Shown: positions 7,562 through 16,051, numbered from the stretch's first letter. The stretch: DNA of 30,356 nucleotides from CAMDMI01 sp036759185 (GCA_036759185.1 DAIOVD010000029.1:1-30356), one strand, 5' to 3'. A program made the numbers and translations. The notes: a model not told the origin generated them from the sequence alone.

Positions 7562-8794
7562 ATGAATTTACGTCTCAATTCAGAATTCGGAACGCTCAAA
7601 GCGGTTCTCATGCACCGCCCGGGTCGCGAAATCGACAGACTTACCCCATACAATATTTCCGAATATCTGTTTGAAGACATGCCTTACCTCGAAATCATGC
7701 AGCGGGAACACGATGAATTCCGCAGTCTGATCAAAGGTGCTACAGGCGCAACGGTGTACCGTCTTCTTGATTTGCTGATCGAATCGTTGATTGACGATAA
7801 TTTGCTGATCAGTGCATTTCAGATTGCGTTGAAACCCCACAAACTGGAACATCTGGCCGAGGACATCATCGGTCGGTTTTCGACACTCGAATGCGCCAAT
7901 GCGTTGATTGGTGGCGTGAAAGTGCGGGAGCTTCAACGGAAACTCAGACACAAATCGCTTGATAAACTGGGTGAGCACGCATTCGTGATTACCCCAAGTC
8001 CAAATTCCTATTTTATGCGGGATCCGGCTGCGGTGGTACAAACCGGTGTGATTTCATGTCAAATGAAAAACACAATCCGTCACCGCGAGTCGTTTATCAT
8101 GCGGATGATTTTTGAAAACCATCCACTGTTCAAAGAAAATTTTAACCTCATCTATCCAAAAGATACGATTGAGGAGGCCCTGACCGAAAAACATGCCGAC
8201 ATAGAAGGCGGCGATGTGATCGTTCTGTCAGCCAAAGCGCTGGCCATCGGAAATTCGGAGCGCACCGATCCGGAAGCGATTCTGGAAGTAGCGAAAGAAG
8301 TTCTGAAATCCGGAGAAGTAGAAAGAGTTTACGAAGTGCTCCTTCCGAAAAAACGCAATTTCATGCACCTGGATACTGTTTTTACCATCATCGATGAAAA
8401 TCTGGTGGTTACCTATCCCGATGCGATGAGTGCCGTAATGGAAACCCGGGTGCACCGTAAAGAAGGCATTGATGAAGATGGCAACACCATTTTGTCGACC
8501 GAAGTCCTGAAGGAAAGTATCCTTGAAGTTCTCAAAAAAGAAATCGACTATCTGGAAATCATCCACACCGGCGACGGAAATCCGGATTACGCCAGCCGTG
8601 AACAATGGTTCGATGGCGCCAACGTTTTCGCGATTGGTCCACGTCGTGTAATCAGTTACAACCGGAATCGCCACACCAATCGTGCCCTCCGTGAGGCAGG
8701 TGTGGAAGTGAATGTGATTCCGTCCTCCGAATTGTCGAGAGGTTTGGGTGGTCCGCGTTGCATGACAATGGCACTGGACCGTCAGGATTTCTGA
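7562..8794 (+). CDS. arcA: Arginine deiminase
   Basis: A 410-residue enzyme that hydrolyses L-arginine to citrulline and ammonia in the cytoplasm. The family motifs are all present in order: FMRD (Asp154), EGGD (Glu215, Asp218), MHLDTVFT (His269, Asp271), and GGPRCMTM with the nucleophile Cys400 ten residues from the end. The length equals that of typical bacterial deiminases. No ornithine transcarbamoylase, carbamate kinase or arginine/ornithine antiporter lies beside it, so it is not part of a classical arc operon here. A TATATTTG -7 box lies upstream. The 107-residue membrane protein starts 66 bases downstream and is probably co-transcribed, with a shared terminator at 9201. Confidence 0.95.
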   Translation: MNLRLNSEFGTLKAVLMHRPGREIDRLTPYNISEYLFEDMPYLEIMQREHDEFRSLIKGATGATVYRLLDLLIESLIDDNLLISAFQIALKPHKLEHLAEDIIGRFSTLECANALIGGVKVRELQRKLRHKSLDKLGEHAFVITPSPNSYFMRDPAAVVQTGVISCQMKNTIRHRESFIMRMIFENHPLFKENFNLIYPKDTIEEALTEKHADIEGGDVIVLSAKALAIGNSERTDPEAILEVAKEVLKSGEVERVYEVLLPKKRNFMHLDTVFTIIDENLVVTYPDAMSAVMETRVHRKEGIDEDGNTILSTEVLKESILEVLKKEIDYLEIIHTGDGNPDYASREQWFDGANVFAIGPRRVISYNRNRHTNRALREAGVEVNVIPSSELSRGLGGPRCMTMALDRQDF

Positions 8795-8860
8795 TCCGGT
8801 TTCGATACCGTCTGAAGGGAGAAGTTTCAAACCAATTGCGACACTTTCCGTTTCTTAAAA

Positions 8861-9184
8861 ATGGCTGAGCAACAGATTTCTACGGAAGAACCCATTTCCA
8901 TTCGTTTGGGTCAGGTCTGGGGAGAAATTCCCCCGGTCGCCAAAGTGATGCTGATTGGCCTTACGTTTATTTCCGGCGTAGTGGTCTGGTCATTTATTCA
9001 GCTGGTGTTACAGCCGGGACCTTTGGTGGCAGGTGAAGATTTGTACATACACATCGCCTTGCTGTTTCTTGTTCCAGGCTCCATGATCGGATTGTACCTG
9101 ATATCATTTGGGTATTCTTATTACCAGATTTGCAAGCGACTGAAGCGGAAACCATTTTGGAAATCGTTTCTGGATGATCAATAA
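8861..9184 (+). CDS. Small membrane protein, two predicted transmembrane helices
   Basis: A 107-residue protein not recognised as a known family. Hydrophobic segments at about residues 28-48 (KVMLIGLTFISGVVVWSFIQ) and 62-85 (IHIALLFLVPGSMIGLYLIS) are linked by a short loop. The C-terminus is basic (KRLKRKPFWKS), which predicts both ends in the cytoplasm. It follows arcA by 66 bases on the same strand and ends at a strong terminator, so co-transcription is likely, but no functional link to arginine metabolism is visible. Confidence 0.7.
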   Translation: MAEQQISTEEPISIRLGQVWGEIPPVAKVMLIGLTFISGVVVWSFIQLVLQPGPLVAGEDLYIHIALLFLVPGSMIGLYLISFGYSYYQICKRLKRKPFWKSFLDDQ

Positions 9185-9200
9185 GTAGGGAAACAATTCG

Positions 9201-9231
9201 AAAGGCGGTTTTTTTTACCGCCTTTTCTTTT
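9201..9231 (+). terminator. Intrinsic terminator after the arcA unit
   Basis: AAAGGCGGT (9201-9209) pairs with ACCGCCTTT (9217-9225) around a seven-T loop, followed by T-rich sequence. The right arm is also the last coding sequence and stop codon of the converging lipoprotein gene ending at 9215. Confidence 0.75.
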
Positions 9232-9433
9232 TCATGCCCGGGTGGGCATAGGGCTTTTTGACGAGCCGTCCGTTTTCGTCGGTTTCGGGTTCCACTTTTT
9301 TCATGTCGTCGGCTTTCACTACTTCGGTGCCGCCATGAATATCCGGACAGGGATAGGTATTCCGGTTGCAGGACAAAATCCCGCAAACAATGCTAGTGAG
9401 CAGAACGAATTTACAAAGAGCCGTACGGATCAT
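9215..9433 (-). CDS. Small lipoprotein
   Basis: A 72-residue protein with a lipoprotein signal peptide: hydrophobic VLLTSIVCGILSC with the lipobox Cys at residue 22. The mature part is about 50 residues, contains a second Cys (YPCPDIHGG) and ends in the basic tail MKKKRR. The start overlaps the end of the transglutaminase-like gene by 23 bases, and the 3' end is embedded in the terminator stem of the opposite strand. No family is recognised. Co-occurrence with the upstream gene suggests a coupled envelope role, which is inference. Confidence 0.7.
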   Translation of the reverse strand: MIRTALCKFVLLTSIVCGILSCNRNTYPCPDIHGGTEVVKADDMKKVEPETDENGRLVKKPYAHPGMKKKRR

Positions 9434-10283
9434 CTTCGTCGGTTAAAACTTCGAGCAGTGAGCGGATTTCCTGTTCTTTTTCGTCTTCCCCTGTTTTTTC
9501 AAAAGCCACAATCATATTCCGCATTACCCGGCGCACAATGTCGAGATGGCTGCATGGCTGATAAAAAATATCGTTGGGCTTGAGTTGCAGGTTCTGGAGG
9601 TAATTGTCAATGTCCTGTTTGCTGAACACCAGACCCTTGTTAAACACATTGATGTAAAACTGATGCCGTCCTTGTTTATACGTGAGAATAAAAAGGTTGG
9701 GCAGATTGACCCCGTAAATGGGCAGTTTCATTCGTTGCGCTACCAGCATATAGAGGCAGCACAAAGAAATTGGATTTCCTTTCCGTGTTTCCAGCACAAT
9801 GTTGATCATCGAGTTTCCCACCGAATGAAAATTCTTGGTGTTGGGTGAAAACTTCAGTTTATTGAACATCACCGAATTGATGATTTTAATCTGATCAAGC
9901 GGGACGGTATCGGGTTTGAATTCCAGCCAGGTTTCGTAATAAATCTGCTGAACCTGGTCTTTGATTTTGGTGAATTCCAAATCGGGATACTGATAGGTGG
10001 CAATGAGCCAGAGTCCTTCCAGCAAATCTTCGGATCCATTTTGTTTCCATTGAAACAACCGCCTTTTCAGGTTGTCGAATTGCAGGGTATGGATGATTTC
10101 TTCGATTCGTTTCTGTGAATCCGGATCAAAGGATTGCTCCCATTCTTTCTCCAGGACAGGAATAATAGAATCGCCGAGCGAAATGATTTTCTGCTCCACA
10201 TGGGTTTGAACTTCCGGATCTGTGTCTCCCAGAAGAGAGACCAGCGCTTTCATTTCATTGACATTGAGCGTAACGTTTTCCAT
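9411..10283 (-). CDS. SirB1/transglutaminase-like superfamily protein
   Basis: A 290-residue protein. Residues about 105-230 fit the transglutaminase-like fold of the SirB1 family: LDQIKIINSVMFNKLKFSPN, then the NPISLCCLYMLVAQRMKLPIYGVNLP block with Cys residues at the nucleophile position. A conserved HQFYINVFNKG segment follows. The N-terminal 90 residues are helical, with a HEAT-like pattern. SirB1-family proteins are often annotated as regulators, but their biochemical role is unclear. The gene overlaps the small lipoprotein by 23 bases and is probably translated together with it. Confidence 0.8.
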   Translation of the reverse strand: MENVTLNVNEMKALVSLLGDTDPEVQTHVEQKIISLGDSIIPVLEKEWEQSFDPDSQKRIEEIIHTLQFDNLKRRLFQWKQNGSEDLLEGLWLIATYQYPDLEFTKIKDQVQQIYYETWLEFKPDTVPLDQIKIINSVMFNKLKFSPNTKNFHSVGNSMINIVLETRKGNPISLCCLYMLVAQRMKLPIYGVNLPNLFILTYKQGRHQFYINVFNKGLVFSKQDIDNYLQNLQLKPNDIFYQPCSHLDIVRRVMRNMIVAFEKTGEDEKEQEIRSLLEVLTDEDDPYGSL

Positions 10284-10440
10284 GCAGTGGCAGAAGGTGG
10301 CAGAATGGCCGGTGGCAAATATCAGAAAAAAACTCCCTTGATTTCTAAACTGGCGACGACTTCCATTGTTTTTTCGATGTTAGAAAATACAGAAAACCAA
10401 CGCACTCCTTTTTTTTAATCTATGACATTATGCTCAAAAG

Positions 10441-10471
10441 TTTGTCGGTTGGACATTTATTTCTAAAATTG
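10441..10471 (+). promoter_or_regulatory. Promoter of the response regulator gene
   Basis: TTTG (10441-10444), 19 bases, then TAAAATTG (10464-10471), one mismatch from TAnnTTTG. Transcription near 10478 fits the ATG at 10508 and excludes an in-frame upstream ATG at 10430. Confidence 0.55.
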
Positions 10472-10507
10472 GACCTTCATTACGGAACTATATTCATTCA
10501 CAACAAA

Positions 10508-10912
10508 ATGGAAGGCAAGAAGAAGTACAAAGCGGTCATGCTCATCGACGACAATGAGATCGACAATCTTATTAACCAAAAGATGCTGGAGGCTTCCAAC
10601 ATTGCAGAAACCATTTTCATGCATACAGGAGCCAAGGGTGCCCTGGAATTTCTGAAAAACATTGAAAAGCTTTCTGCGAACGGAGTTGGTTTACCCGAGG
10701 TTATTTTCCTGGACATTGATATGCCATTGATGGATGGTTTTCAGTTTTTGGACGAGTTTGATAAATTGTCTGACTATATCAAAAACAACATTTCCATTAT
10801 CATGCTCACTTCTTCCATCAATCCTCAGGATTTGAGCAAAGCCAAGAAAAGTCATTTTGTAAAGAAATACATCAACAAACCACTTACCCAGGACGCCCTG
10901 GAGAAGTTGTAG
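10508..10912 (+). CDS. Single-domain response regulator (receiver only)
   Basis: A 134-residue receiver domain without an output domain. The acidic pair Asp14-Asp15 (MLIDDNEID), the phospho-acceptor Asp69 (FLDIDMPLMDGF), Thr101 (IIMLTSS) and Lys124 (YINKPL) are all in place. Bacteroidota carry many such CheY-like proteins that act in phosphorelays or by protein contact. No histidine kinase lies nearby, so the partner is unknown. The start at 10508 is set by the promoter and by the usual receiver length. It is followed by its own terminator. Confidence 0.9.
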   Translation: MEGKKKYKAVMLIDDNEIDNLINQKMLEASNIAETIFMHTGAKGALEFLKNIEKLSANGVGLPEVIFLDIDMPLMDGFQFLDEFDKLSDYIKNNISIIMLTSSINPQDLSKAKKSHFVKKYINKPLTQDALEKL

Positions 10913-10935
10913 ACATTCTTTCCGAATACATTCTG

Positions 10936-10961
10936 AGCCCTGTTAAACGCAGGGCTTTTTT
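10936..10961 (+). terminator. Intrinsic terminator of the response regulator
   Basis: AGCCCTG (10936-10942) pairs with CAGGGCT (10950-10956), loop TTAAACG, followed by six T. The miaA start codon comes only five bases after the T run, so miaA must be read through this terminator or from a promoter inside or upstream of it. Confidence 0.8.
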
Positions 10962-10966
10962 GTGCC

Positions 10967-11854
10967 ATGAAAAACGTGTGGATTGTCTGCGGGCCAACGG
11001 CTTCCGGGAAAACTTCATTTGCCATTCAACTGGCTCAGATCCGGAAGGCTGAGATTCTGTCCGCTGATTCGAGGCAGATTTATAAAGAACTGGTGATTGG
11101 TGTCGCACGTCCGGAGCCGGAAGAACTGGCAGTTGTTCCGCATCACTTTATCGGTGCCGTTTCAATTGAGGAGGAATATACAGTGGGTCGATTTGCGAGA
11201 GAAGCCAGGAAATGGATGGAGATCTATTTTCAGTCGCACGATGATCTGGTGATTTGTGGCGGAACCGGATTATACATCAAAGCGCTTTTGGAAGGAGTGG
11301 ACCGGATGCCGGTGCCAGAAGAATTACGGTTGGAGGTTCAGGAAATGCTGGATCGGGAAGGATTGTATTTTCTCACACAGAAACTTCGGGAAGAAGATCC
11401 GGATCTTTTTGAAACGATCGAGCTGACCAATCCAAGACGAGTGCAAAGAGCGTTGGAATGGGTGCTGGCCGGCAAACCGGAGAAAAAGGCACCCGACTGG
11501 CCACAAACCTGGAATGTTCAAAAACTGGCTCCCGATATTTCCCGGGATATTTTGTACGACCGGATCAATCTTCGCGTTGACCAGATGATGGAAAAAGGAC
11601 TTTGGGAAGAAGCTCAATCCTTATTTTCGTTCCGTGATCTGAATGCGTTGAAAACAGTGGGGTATCAGGAAATATTTGAAGCGATGAACGGACAGATTAC
11701 CAGAGAAAGAGCAATTGAGCTGATCAAACAACATACCCGCAATTACGCGAAGCGACAATTGACCTGGTTCCGGAAAGAAGAAGAAATCCGTTGGGTAAAA
11801 CCCGAAGATCAGGCCGCAATTCTGGAGGAACTGTCCTTTTCCCAGGGCAACTGA
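10967..11854 (+). CDS. miaA: tRNA dimethylallyltransferase
   Basis: A 295-residue enzyme that transfers a dimethylallyl group to N6 of adenosine 37 in tRNAs reading UNN codons. The P-loop GPTASGKT (residues 9-16), the catalytic-Asp motif SADSRQIYKEL (Asp35) and ICGGTGLYIKALLEG (96-110) are present. So is the tRNA-binding C-terminal part with NPRRVQRALEW and NYAKRQLTWFRKE. The length is normal. A variant IGVARPEPEE replaces the more usual IGTAKP. The start is only five bases after a terminator T run. The last 46 bases overlap the converging LemA-like gene. Confidence 0.95.
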   Translation: MKNVWIVCGPTASGKTSFAIQLAQIRKAEILSADSRQIYKELVIGVARPEPEELAVVPHHFIGAVSIEEEYTVGRFAREARKWMEIYFQSHDDLVICGGTGLYIKALLEGVDRMPVPEELRLEVQEMLDREGLYFLTQKLREEDPDLFETIELTNPRRVQRALEWVLAGKPEKKAPDWPQTWNVQKLAPDISRDILYDRINLRVDQMMEKGLWEEAQSLFSFRDLNALKTVGYQEIFEAMNGQITRERAIELIKQHTRNYAKRQLTWFRKEEEIRWVKPEDQAAILEELSFSQGN

Positions 11855-12315
11855 ACTGGTTCGAAGTGCAGCATTTTTCCGATGTAGCTGTAAGGCTTTT
11901 CTGCCAGAAGCGTTTCGTATGCTTTCTGCGTTTCCTTTAATTCCTTGTGGAGAGAGGCAATCCGGTTCACTTTCTGGTTGATGCTTTTGAGGAGCTCGTC
12001 CTGAATGTGCTTTGATTCCGTTTCACTGTACAGCTGTCCGAATGCCCGGTTGATTTCACTCATTTTGTTTTCCAGCGTCTGGCTTTCCATTCTACCTGAG
12101 AGGTAGGCGCAAAGGTTCTCGCAAAATCCTTCCATTTCGGGAACCGAAAGAGCTTCCAATTCATCAACATCAGATCGTACCTGTGTTTTGACTTCCTGAA
12201 TCCCTGAAATCAGGTTCAGAATCAAAGCACGGTAATTCTTAAATGTGTGGTAGTTAAGGGAAATCACCAGGAATATCACCCCGGAGATGACCACAAAAAA
12301 GGGCACGTATCCCAT
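11809..12315 (-). CDS. Membrane-anchored coiled-coil protein, LemA-like
   Basis: A 168-residue protein. One N-terminal transmembrane helix (residues 5-22, FFVVISGVIFLVISL) is followed by a long helical region. The end, KETQKAYETLLAEKPYSYIGKMLHFEPV, recalls the closing segment of LemA proteins (a YN...FP...iag.fGFk pattern), but the canonical LemA RR-DLIPNLV motif is not present. I therefore call it LemA-like only. It starts 15 bases after pfkA and is probably co-transcribed with it. Its last 46 bases overlap the end of miaA on the other strand. Confidence 0.6.
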   Translation of the reverse strand: MGYVPFFVVISGVIFLVISLNYHTFKNYRALILNLISGIQEVKTQVRSDVDELEALSVPEMEGFCENLCAYLSGRMESQTLENKMSEINRAFGQLYSETESKHIQDELLKSINQKVNRIASLHKELKETQKAYETLLAEKPYSYIGKMLHFEPVQLPWEKDSSSRIAA

Positions 12316-12330
12316 AGTTTCGTTTTGTTG

Positions 12331-13302
12331 TCAGACGCTTAGAATATCAACCAGTCGGATGAGGTCGGGATGAATTGGCTTCTTCATCGTGATGGTTTCT
12401 TTAAACGGAGTAAAGACCACTTCATTGTTCACAATGCCCGCCATCACATTTTTCCGTCCTTCCATGAGACCTTCGACGGCAGCTACACCAAGACGGGAAC
12501 TGAGAATCCGGTCGTAAGCAGAAGGCGCTCCTCCGCGTTGAATGTGGCCGAGGGTTGTTACTTTAATATCCGCATACGGAACGTGTTTTTTTACACGGTT
12601 GGCAACGGCAACGGCTCCACCTTCTTCGTCTCCTTCTGCCACCACGATGATGGACGAAGTTTTGGAACGGTTCCAGCCACCTTTCAGTGTTTCAATGACT
12701 TCTTCAATGGAACTGTTGGTTTCCGGCACCATTACAAGTTCGGCACCACCCCCAATTCCGGACTGGATGGCGATGTATCCTGAATCCCGGCCCATTACTT
12801 CAATGAAGAAGATCCGGTCATGGGAGTCAGCGGTATCGCGGATTTTATCGATGGCGTCAAGCGCTGTGTTTACCGCTGTGTCGAATCCAATTGTGTAATC
12901 GGTTCCGTACAGATCGTTGTCAATGGTTCCGGGTGCACCAACTGTAGGAATGCCGTACTCATTGAAAAAGATATCGGCTCCTGTAAATGTTCCGTTTCCT
13001 CCGATGGCAATCAGACCTTCGATTCCGAGTGACATAATTTGCTCATAGGCTTTTTTGCGGCCTTCCGGTGTACGGAATTCTTCGCTTCGGGCCGATTTGA
13101 GAACGGTCCCACCTCTCTGAACTGTATTGCTGACGGCTTTGGAATCAAGTTTTACAATGTCTCCTTTGATCATACCATTGTACCCTCTCCGGATGCCGTA
13201 AATTTCTATGCCATAATATACGGCCGCTCTCACAGAGGCCCGTACACAAGCGTTCATACCGGGTGAATCACCACCTGAGGTAAAAATCGCAATTTTTTTC
13301 AT
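12331..13302 (-). CDS. pfkA: 6-phosphofructokinase, ATP-type
   Basis: A 323-residue glycolytic enzyme that phosphorylates fructose 6-phosphate. GGDSPGMN (10-17), PGTIDND (124-130, catalytic Asp128), MGRDSGYIA (170-178) and GHIQRGG are present. The length matches bacterial PfkA. Gly104 and Gly125 sit where ATP-dependent enzymes have Gly and pyrophosphate enzymes have Asp and Lys, which supports ATP as donor. Unusually, the GGDG motif reads GGNG, with Asn at residue 103, where the E. coli enzyme has a metal/ATP-contacting Asp103. The codon in the sequence is AAC. The LemA-like gene follows by 15 bases. Confidence 0.95.
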   Translation of the reverse strand: MKKIAIFTSGGDSPGMNACVRASVRAAVYYGIEIYGIRRGYNGMIKGDIVKLDSKAVSNTVQRGGTVLKSARSEEFRTPEGRKKAYEQIMSLGIEGLIAIGGNGTFTGADIFFNEYGIPTVGAPGTIDNDLYGTDYTIGFDTAVNTALDAIDKIRDTADSHDRIFFIEVMGRDSGYIAIQSGIGGGAELVMVPETNSSIEEVIETLKGGWNRSKTSSIIVVAEGDEEGGAVAVANRVKKHVPYADIKVTTLGHIQRGGAPSAYDRILSSRLGVAAVEGLMEGRKNVMAGIVNNEVVFTPFKETITMKKPIHPDLIRLVDILSV

Positions 13303-13351
13303 ATGATTCAGATCTGAACGAATTCAGAACAATTCCTGTAATTGTGAGCTG

Positions 13352-13383
13352 CAAAGAAAGCCATTCTAAATGCATAAGACAAG
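13352..13383 (-). promoter_or_regulatory. Possible promoter of pfkA
   Basis: On the minus strand CTTG (13383-13380), 20 bases, then TTTCTTTG (13359-13352), one mismatch from TAnnTTTG. The same TTTCTTTG variant appears upstream of the YfhO-like gene. The leader would be about 43 bases. Confidence 0.35.
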
Positions 13384-13500
13384 TGGCAGGGACAATTGCC
13401 ATGTATGATCGGGAATGGAAGGCCGGTTTCAAATTTATTTTTACAGGTCCTTAAACCTTTCTTTCTTGCGGTTCTTCTTAGAAAAAAAAATAAAATTTAT

Positions 13501-13890
13501 ATGAAAAAGTTCATGTCCGTTGCCTTTGCCCTGTTGATCTCCATCGCAGGAGTATTTGCCCAATCGTCTACTGCAACACTAAAGGCAAACAAAACGCCTG
13601 AGCAAAGAGCTGAAAGATTCACAAAAAAAATGACCAAAGAGCTTGCTCTTGATGCGGCTCAGCAGGAAAGAATCAAAATTCTGAACCTGGATCGTTTCAA
13701 AAAACTGGAAGACGCCCGTTCTGCTGCTGCTGTCAGCAAAAAAGAGGTGGCTGCCAAAGTGAAGCAGGTAAACGAAGAATACTTCAGTAATGTGAAAGGA
13801 GTTCTGACACCAGAACAGTTCACGAAATTTCAGGAAATGAAAGAAGAAATGAAGGAAAAAGCCTTCACGAAGAAACAGGGTAAGTTGTAG
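13501..13890 (+). CDS. Small secreted helical protein (LTPEQ-type)
   Basis: A 129-residue exported protein. The signal peptide (residues 1-20, MKKFMSVAFALLISIAGVFA) fixes the start at 13501. The mature part is helical and strongly charged, with Lys/Glu heptads and the motif VLTPEQFTKFQEMKEEM near the end. The pattern resembles Spy/DUF4890-like periplasmic helical proteins of Bacteroidota, which may bind partly folded proteins or metals; no function is proven. An A-rich stretch directly upstream and a strong terminator suggest a well-expressed single gene. Confidence 0.8.
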   Translation: MKKFMSVAFALLISIAGVFAQSSTATLKANKTPEQRAERFTKKMTKELALDAAQQERIKILNLDRFKKLEDARSAAAVSKKEVAAKVKQVNEEYFSNVKGVLTPEQFTKFQEMKEEMKEKAFTKKQGKL

Positions 13891-13914
13891 ATTGCAGTTG
13901 ATCTGTTTCAAAGG

Positions 13915-13944
13915 AAACCCGGTGAATTCTCATCGGGTTTTTTT
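13915..13944 (+). terminator. Intrinsic terminator
   Basis: AAACCCG (13915-13921) pairs with CGGGTTT (13934-13940), and T continues to 13944. It lies 25 bases past the stop of the small secreted protein. Confidence 0.8.
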
Positions 13945-14002
13945 ATGTCATCGGGTTTCAATCTATTTGAACCCGAATTCAGGTTAGCGCCTTTCAGGGA
14001 AA

Positions 14003-16024
14003 ATGTTGACGCAGATAATTCTGTTTAATGTACTTATTATTATAGCCACAGGCCTGGCCGGGTATTTTCCTGCCCGGTTGATTGAACAGAAATCGGGTGC
14101 AGATGGCTGGGTCTCCCGAATTTTTCTTGCCCTTTTATCCGGATATTTCATTCTGGAGTCGTTGTATGCCATCCGGGTTACGTCCGGATTCACCATGCAA
14201 TGGCTCAATTTTTTACCTTTTCTTATGATTTGGTTTCTACCGGATGTGAAACCGAATCCGGTAGAAGTGCACCGGCAAAAAAAGAGATTACTCCTGATTC
14301 CGGTTGGAATCCTGATTTTTTCCTGTTGGTATTTCACCCGGTCTTATTCTTCTGATCTGCTGAATTTTGACCATTATCCCTTTATTGATGTTGTGAGTTA
14401 TGCCAGCTCGGCATACGGAATGAAGTTTTCGGGAACGGAAGTCTCCTTTGCGGATGCTGCGTTGTACTATCCGGGCCAGACCCGACTCAATCTCTATCAT
14501 TTCACCGATTTGTGGGCTGCGGGTGGAATTTCCGAACTGTTCCAACTTCCTGAACTTCATAGCCTCTGCTTTTTTGTGCCCGTCTTTTTTCTCACGTTGA
14601 TGGCAGCAGGACTGATTACGCTGCCCGGTTCACAAAAGATACCGTCCTTTTATCTGGGAATTCTGATTCTGGCGGTCTGTTTTGCCAACGGAAAACTCCT
14701 GCTTGCCCAGGACTATTTTCTGCACAGCGTGTTGGATCTGCATGGCATTAAGTTATCCCTCATCATTCCGGTTTTCCTGTTTCTTTTCCGCTTTCGCCAG
14801 CATCCTCAGGTTTTACTTACTTTCCTTCTATGGCTTCCACAGGTGAATATTTTGCTGACTGTGGCCATGGCATTTGGTCTTGGCATTTACACCCTCAGAA
14901 ACCTGAGAAGCCTCCGGAATTTGTATTCTGTCCCGGTGGTGATTGGCTATGTCGTTTTTGCTTTTGTCTTTCTTTTTCTGCTGAAAACCGGGAGTGGTCC
15001 GGAGACGGCAGGTCCGGAAAAAATTCCTTTTTCATTCCTGCTGGCGCTCAAGACTACGTTTCTTTATCTTCGGGAGTCGCTCTTCAATCTTTGGTTTAAT
15101 TACTGGGCAGTGTTCGTTGTTCTTGCCTCTCTGGTCACCAACCGGAATGCGCTTGTCCTGGTGGTTCCCTTTTTGACAGCCAAAGTGGTTTCCAAAATTG
15201 CTGTTCTGCTTTTACCCGTTTCAACCGAATGGATGGCGGGTCCTGAAGTTCTGATGGGATTATGTATTCTCTATTTTCTGGAAAAACGATATCCGGTTTT
15301 GCCATCATTTGCCGGATTTGCAACTCTCGTTCTCTCATTGCTGTGCCTGACAGGAGCCATCGGGTATTCGCTGACTCATTTTATGGATTTTGAGCAGATT
15401 TATACTTTGGTATCCGGTGCCTGTTTCCTGATTGTTGCCGTTGCTTTGTTTATCCCACAGGAAGGCCAGAGCGGATTTCTGGATTCAATCGGCCTTTCAA
15501 AATTTAAGTGGATTGCCGGATGCCTAGTCCTTGGAATGGTGACCTGGAAGACCTTTCGGTTTCAGCGGGTTTTGCCTTTTGATACCCAATTTTATAAGGG
15601 GCTCGAGATTATGTTGTTCAATGAAACAGGCGATTTCCGGTCTGCCTATTTTTCATCCCGGCGGTATTCGCCCTTTCCACTCCACATCAAGGCAGGTTTT
15701 CCACTATTATTCAACTGGTCTTCGGCCGTATCAACCCCGGTGACAATGTTTGAAGACTCCAGCTGGCGGGGCAAAAACATTGAATGGCATGTGCGTGCCT
15801 TTCCGTTTTATTCGTTTTGCAAGTCGAAACCTGGATTTGATGAAAAGCGGGATGTGGCTTCCATGCAGGCTGCTTTTCTGAAAAAGTATGCCATCCGATA
15901 TCTTTGGGTTGATGCGGATTACGATCAGCGAAAGATGACTTTTTTAGAAAAGGCAGTGCAGAAAAAGGTCAAATCAGAAAAGGAAAAGCTGGAATTCTGG
16001 ATCATTGATCCAACTCTTTTGTAG
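14003..16024 (+). CDS. Polytopic membrane protein, possibly GT-C-like
   Basis: A 673-residue protein with about twelve hydrophobic segments between residues 4 and 525. There is a larger extracytoplasmic loop (about 112-185, with FDHYPFID and YYPGQTRLNLYHFTDLW) and a soluble C-terminal domain of about 150 residues (after VTWKTFRFQRVLPF). Many helices, an acidic/aromatic first loop and a C-terminal soluble domain are the layout of GT-C glycosyltransferases and oligosaccharide ligases. No diagnostic motif is certain, so this is inference. It stands between its own upstream terminator and a convergent NeuD-like gene, and may work with it in surface glycan synthesis. Confidence 0.65.
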   Translation: MLTQIILFNVLIIIATGLAGYFPARLIEQKSGADGWVSRIFLALLSGYFILESLYAIRVTSGFTMQWLNFLPFLMIWFLPDVKPNPVEVHRQKKRLLLIPVGILIFSCWYFTRSYSSDLLNFDHYPFIDVVSYASSAYGMKFSGTEVSFADAALYYPGQTRLNLYHFTDLWAAGGISELFQLPELHSLCFFVPVFFLTLMAAGLITLPGSQKIPSFYLGILILAVCFANGKLLLAQDYFLHSVLDLHGIKLSLIIPVFLFLFRFRQHPQVLLTFLLWLPQVNILLTVAMAFGLGIYTLRNLRSLRNLYSVPVVIGYVVFAFVFLFLLKTGSGPETAGPEKIPFSFLLALKTTFLYLRESLFNLWFNYWAVFVVLASLVTNRNALVLVVPFLTAKVVSKIAVLLLPVSTEWMAGPEVLMGLCILYFLEKRYPVLPSFAGFATLVLSLLCLTGAIGYSLTHFMDFEQIYTLVSGACFLIVAVALFIPQEGQSGFLDSIGLSKFKWIAGCLVLGMVTWKTFRFQRVLPFDTQFYKGLEIMLFNETGDFRSAYFSSRRYSPFPLHIKAGFPLLFNWSSAVSTPVTMFEDSSWRGKNIEWHVRAFPFYSFCKSKPGFDEKRDVASMQAAFLKKYAIRYLWVDADYDQRKMTFLEKAVQKKVKSEKEKLEFWIIDPTLL

Positions 16025-16051
16025 TCAATCCAAATTCCCGGTCTAACCAGA

